Assembly: GCA_023428515.1 (NCBI GenBank)
Contig: JAEYXI010000238.1
Coordinates: 1 to 6,179 of the forward strand
Origin: Pseudomonadota bacterium
GTDB lineage: Bacteria; Pseudomonadota; Alphaproteobacteria; Rhizobiales; Rhizobiaceae
Direction: 5' to 3'
DNA: 6,179 bases
In this document: one piece after another, positions 4,725-6,179 of the stretch
Layout: each line of letters begins with the position of its first letter
How positions within the stretch are numbered: the first letter of the stretch is position 1
Notes under the pieces: model-generated
What the model was told of the DNA's origin: nothing
The model's database searches: none
The model's input: only the letters and a program-made list of their open reading frames with translations
Position numbers and translations under genes: made by a program

Positions 4725-5900
4725 TCAACTCCAGCCGCCGCCATAGGTGCGATAGAAGATGTGCAGGCCGATCTTCTTCATCTTCTCCATCGAACGCGCC
4801 CAGCCCGGCTTGACGTATTGGGCGTAGTAGTGGGTCGAGGAGGCGACCTCGGGCAGGAAGATCTTGCCGGCGGTCACCGCCATGGCGATGTCCTTGGCGA
4901 CGTCGTAGCTCTTCCGGTTGGCGATGACGTCCTTCTTGCCGTCGCAGGCGAAGGAGAACTGGCAGCGGTTCCTGAGGTGCTGGTTCTGGTAGACGACGCC
5001 GCAGATGGTTGCCGGATACGTCGGATTGCGCACGCGGTTCAGCACCACCTGCGCCACTGCCGCCTGCCCGCGAAGGCTCTCGCCGCGCGCCTCGAAATAG
5101 ATCGCGTTGGCCAGGCACTTCTGTTCCTTCGCCGAAAAGACCTCCGGCGGCAGCGGCTTGCTCATCCAGGCATGATCGCCGTCGACGATGGGAGGGATGA
5201 AGCGGCCGGTGTCGTTGGGATCCTTGAGCAGGCTGATGAAGGGCGAAGCACTCGCATAGTCCGGCTCGGCCGGCGCATAGGCGGTGGCGAGGATGTCGGC
5301 CTTGTCGTTGTTGATGAGGCCGGCGAGTATCGCCGGCACGCCGGGATCGAGCTTCCTGTCATGCTTCATATAGAAGGCTTTGGCGATCTCGACCTCCTTG
5401 CCGCGTATGTCTGGCATGGCGAAGGCCATCTTGACGTCTTCCGTCTTCGGGCCAATGAGCAGGCTGGTGCGCTTGAACATCGAGCCGGCGTCGAAGGCCT
5501 TCGGCGGCGCGACGGGAGCGATGTGGACGAGGCGGCCCTTCTTGCCGGCGCGGACGATGCGCTCCTCGTCGGGAATGGGATTGGCGAACTTGGCGCGCAG
5601 CGACACCTTGCCGATGCCGGGGGCGACGACGCCGGAGCCCGCCATCGAGGCGGTGGTGACGTCAGCATTGGCGAACGGCATCTCGGCGGCGTGCACAGAG
5701 CCCGCGGCCGACTTCTCGACAAAGGCGCTCCAACGCGTGCGTGCCCCTTCGACGCCCGACACCAGACTGGCCATGTCCTGGTAAGCGGCGACCGTCGGGA
5801 AGCCGATCCAGATGCCAAGGCCGATGATGGCAGGAGACAGAAAAGAACGCTTGTCTCGGCTGGTGACGGCGAGGAGCCGCATCACTAGTCGTCGATACAC
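4725..5900 (-). CDS. SleB/CwlJ-type cell wall hydrolase, membrane-anchored
   Basis: From GTG 5900 the protein has 391 residues. A basic N-terminus (RRLVMRLL…SRDKR) precedes one hydrophobic segment at about 19-39 (FLSPAIIGLGIWIGFPTVAA), likely an uncleaved anchor or signal. Residues of about 40-255 match no domain I recognise. The C-terminal Hydrolase_2 (SleB) domain spans about 262-385, with the probable catalytic E270 in NAIYFEARGE, then CGVVYQ, CQFSFACDG, STHYYA and W367. Four cysteines (262, 300, 313, 319) could form disulfides outside the cytoplasm. The family cuts peptidoglycan; Bacillus SleB is a lytic transglycosylase, but the bond cut here is unknown. Start choice: GTG 5900 has GGAGAGGG close upstream. 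ATG 5882 lacks a well-placed site, and ATG 5951 would add 17 residues with two cysteines and only a weak AAGG. It lies downstream of der on the same strand, with no clear terminator. Confidence 0.88.
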   Translation of the reverse strand: MYRRLVMRLLAVTSRDKRSFLSPAIIGLGIWIGFPTVAAYQDMASLVSGVEGARTRWSAFVEKSAAGSVHAAEMPFANADVTTASMAGSGVVAPGIGKVSLRAKFANPIPDEERIVRAGKKGRLVHIAPVAPPKAFDAGSMFKRTSLLIGPKTEDVKMAFAMPDIRGKEVEIAKAFYMKHDRKLDPGVPAILAGLINNDKADILATAYAPAEPDYASASPFISLLKDPNDTGRFIPPIVDGDHAWMSKPLPPEVFSAKEQKCLANAIYFEARGESLRGQAAVAQVVLNRVRNPTYPATICGVVYQNQHLRNRCQFSFACDGKKDVIANRKSYDVAKDIAMAVTAGKIFLPEVASSTHYYAQYVKPGWARSMEKMKKIGLHIFYRTYGGGWS

Positions 5901-5904
5901 TGAA

Positions 5905-5912
5905 CCCTCTCC
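5905..5912 (-). promoter_or_regulatory. Ribosome binding site deciding the hydrolase start
   Basis: GGAGAGGG ends 4 nt before GTG 5900, with the GGAG core at 8-nt spacing. It is 22 nt from ATG 5882, too far, and lies inside the frame opened by ATG 5951. This favours the GTG. Confidence 0.6.
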
Positions 5913-5950
5913 AGGGACGCGACATACCCACTGGAGGGCACACTGCTGCA

Positions 5951-5971
5951 TTAACCTTGATGGACGGTTAA
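5951..5971. repeat. TTAACC-N9-GGTTAA inverted repeat between der and the hydrolase gene
   Basis: TTAACC (5951-5956) and GGTTAA (5966-5971) form a perfect inverted repeat about 50-70 nt upstream of the hydrolase GTG. Each arm matches the TTAACC core of the CtrA half-site of alphaproteobacteria, but the spacing is not the classic TTAA-N7-TTAA. No confident promoter boxes were found around it. Confidence 0.35.
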
Positions 5972-6020
5972 CGGTGGCGATGAGGCGGGAATGTGTCTGG
6001 AAGTGCGGCAGCGCGCCGCA

Positions 6021-6179
6021 TCACCGGCGCTTGGCGGCCCGCGATGCGTAGGGATTCTCCGACGCGTGGATCGACATGCGCACCGGCACGCCCGGAATGT
6101 CGAAAGTTTCACGCAATCCGTTAACCAAATAACGGACGTAGGACTGCGGCACCTCGTCGGGGCGCGTGCAGGAGAGCAC
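6021..6179 (-). CDS. der: Ribosome biogenesis GTPase Der (EngA), C-terminal end only
   Basis: The last 52 codons are visible, ending at TGA (6021-6023); the rest lies beyond the right edge. The peptide reads [20 protein letters not shown]…[19 protein letters not shown] and ends in AAKRR. This matches the C-terminal KH-like domain of Der, where a 'F.. .GVPIR' strand and a terminal 'NP(F/Y)' basic tail are typical. Der is a double-GTPase-domain protein that binds and matures the 50S ribosomal subunit; the GTPase domains are not in view. The hydrolase gene follows about 120 nt downstream. Confidence 0.85.
   Translation of the reverse strand: MLSCTRPDEVPQSYVRYLVNGLRETFDIPGVPVRMSIHASENPYASRAAKRR

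Noticed and set aside
4569..5888. A 439-codon plus-strand open frame opposite the hydrolase
   Set aside because: Low-complexity, Gly/Asp/Arg-rich translation with no domain. It begins inside the atp promoter and overlaps a recognisable SleB gene; a GC-rich shadow.
1..6179. Mobile elements, CRISPR arrays, tRNA or rRNA genes, phage or defence genes
   Set aside because: No transposase, integrase, direct repeats with regular spacing, tRNA-like cloverleaf or defence-type domain was seen on either strand; all coding space is accounted for by core genes.

Overview
The window reads as ordinary chromosomal core DNA from a GC-rich alphaproteobacterium of the order Hyphomicrobiales (Rhizobiales), most like Mesorhizobium or a relative. 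The evidence is an F0 ATP synthase operon of the type atpI-atpB-atpE-atpF'-atpF, standing apart from the F1 genes and carrying both b and b' subunits. Strong G/C third-position bias and a CTTGAC-type -35 box agree with this. The genus is inferred from remembered protein similarity, not from a search.

Layout. Positions 1-864 (+) hold the C-terminal 287 residues of a PA0069-type radical SAM protein, cut by the left edge just before its CxxxCxxC cluster motif. Positions 1008-1739 (+) hold a complete ribonuclease HII (rnhB). Its stop codon lies in the loop of a bidirectional terminator (1726-1752), which also ends the convergent ATP synthase operon. On the minus strand, 4495 down to 1805 carries atpI, atpB (GTG start), atpE, atpF' and atpF. 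The operon is read from a recognisable promoter at 4552-4580, with a dyad in its spacer and a second dyad upstream. Positions 5900 to 4725 (-) encode a membrane-anchored SleB/CwlJ-type cell wall hydrolase, probably starting at GTG 5900. Positions 6179 to 6021 (-) hold the last 52 codons of the GTPase Der (EngA).

How the genes fit together. The five atp genes build the membrane rotor and stator of the F-type ATP synthase: the c-ring, subunit a, the b/b' stalk and the assembly factor AtpI. RNase HII removes ribonucleotides and RNA:DNA hybrids, Der assembles the 50S ribosomal subunit, and the hydrolase acts on peptidoglycan. Apart from the atp genes these are neighbours rather than a pathway.

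I see no mobile element, CRISPR array, RNA gene, defence system or new multi-gene system. The points most worth a second look are regulatory. Each long spacer inside the F0 operon carries a GC hairpin, the operon promoter has two dyads, the rnhB stop overlaps its terminator, and the hydrolase has a long unassigned middle region.
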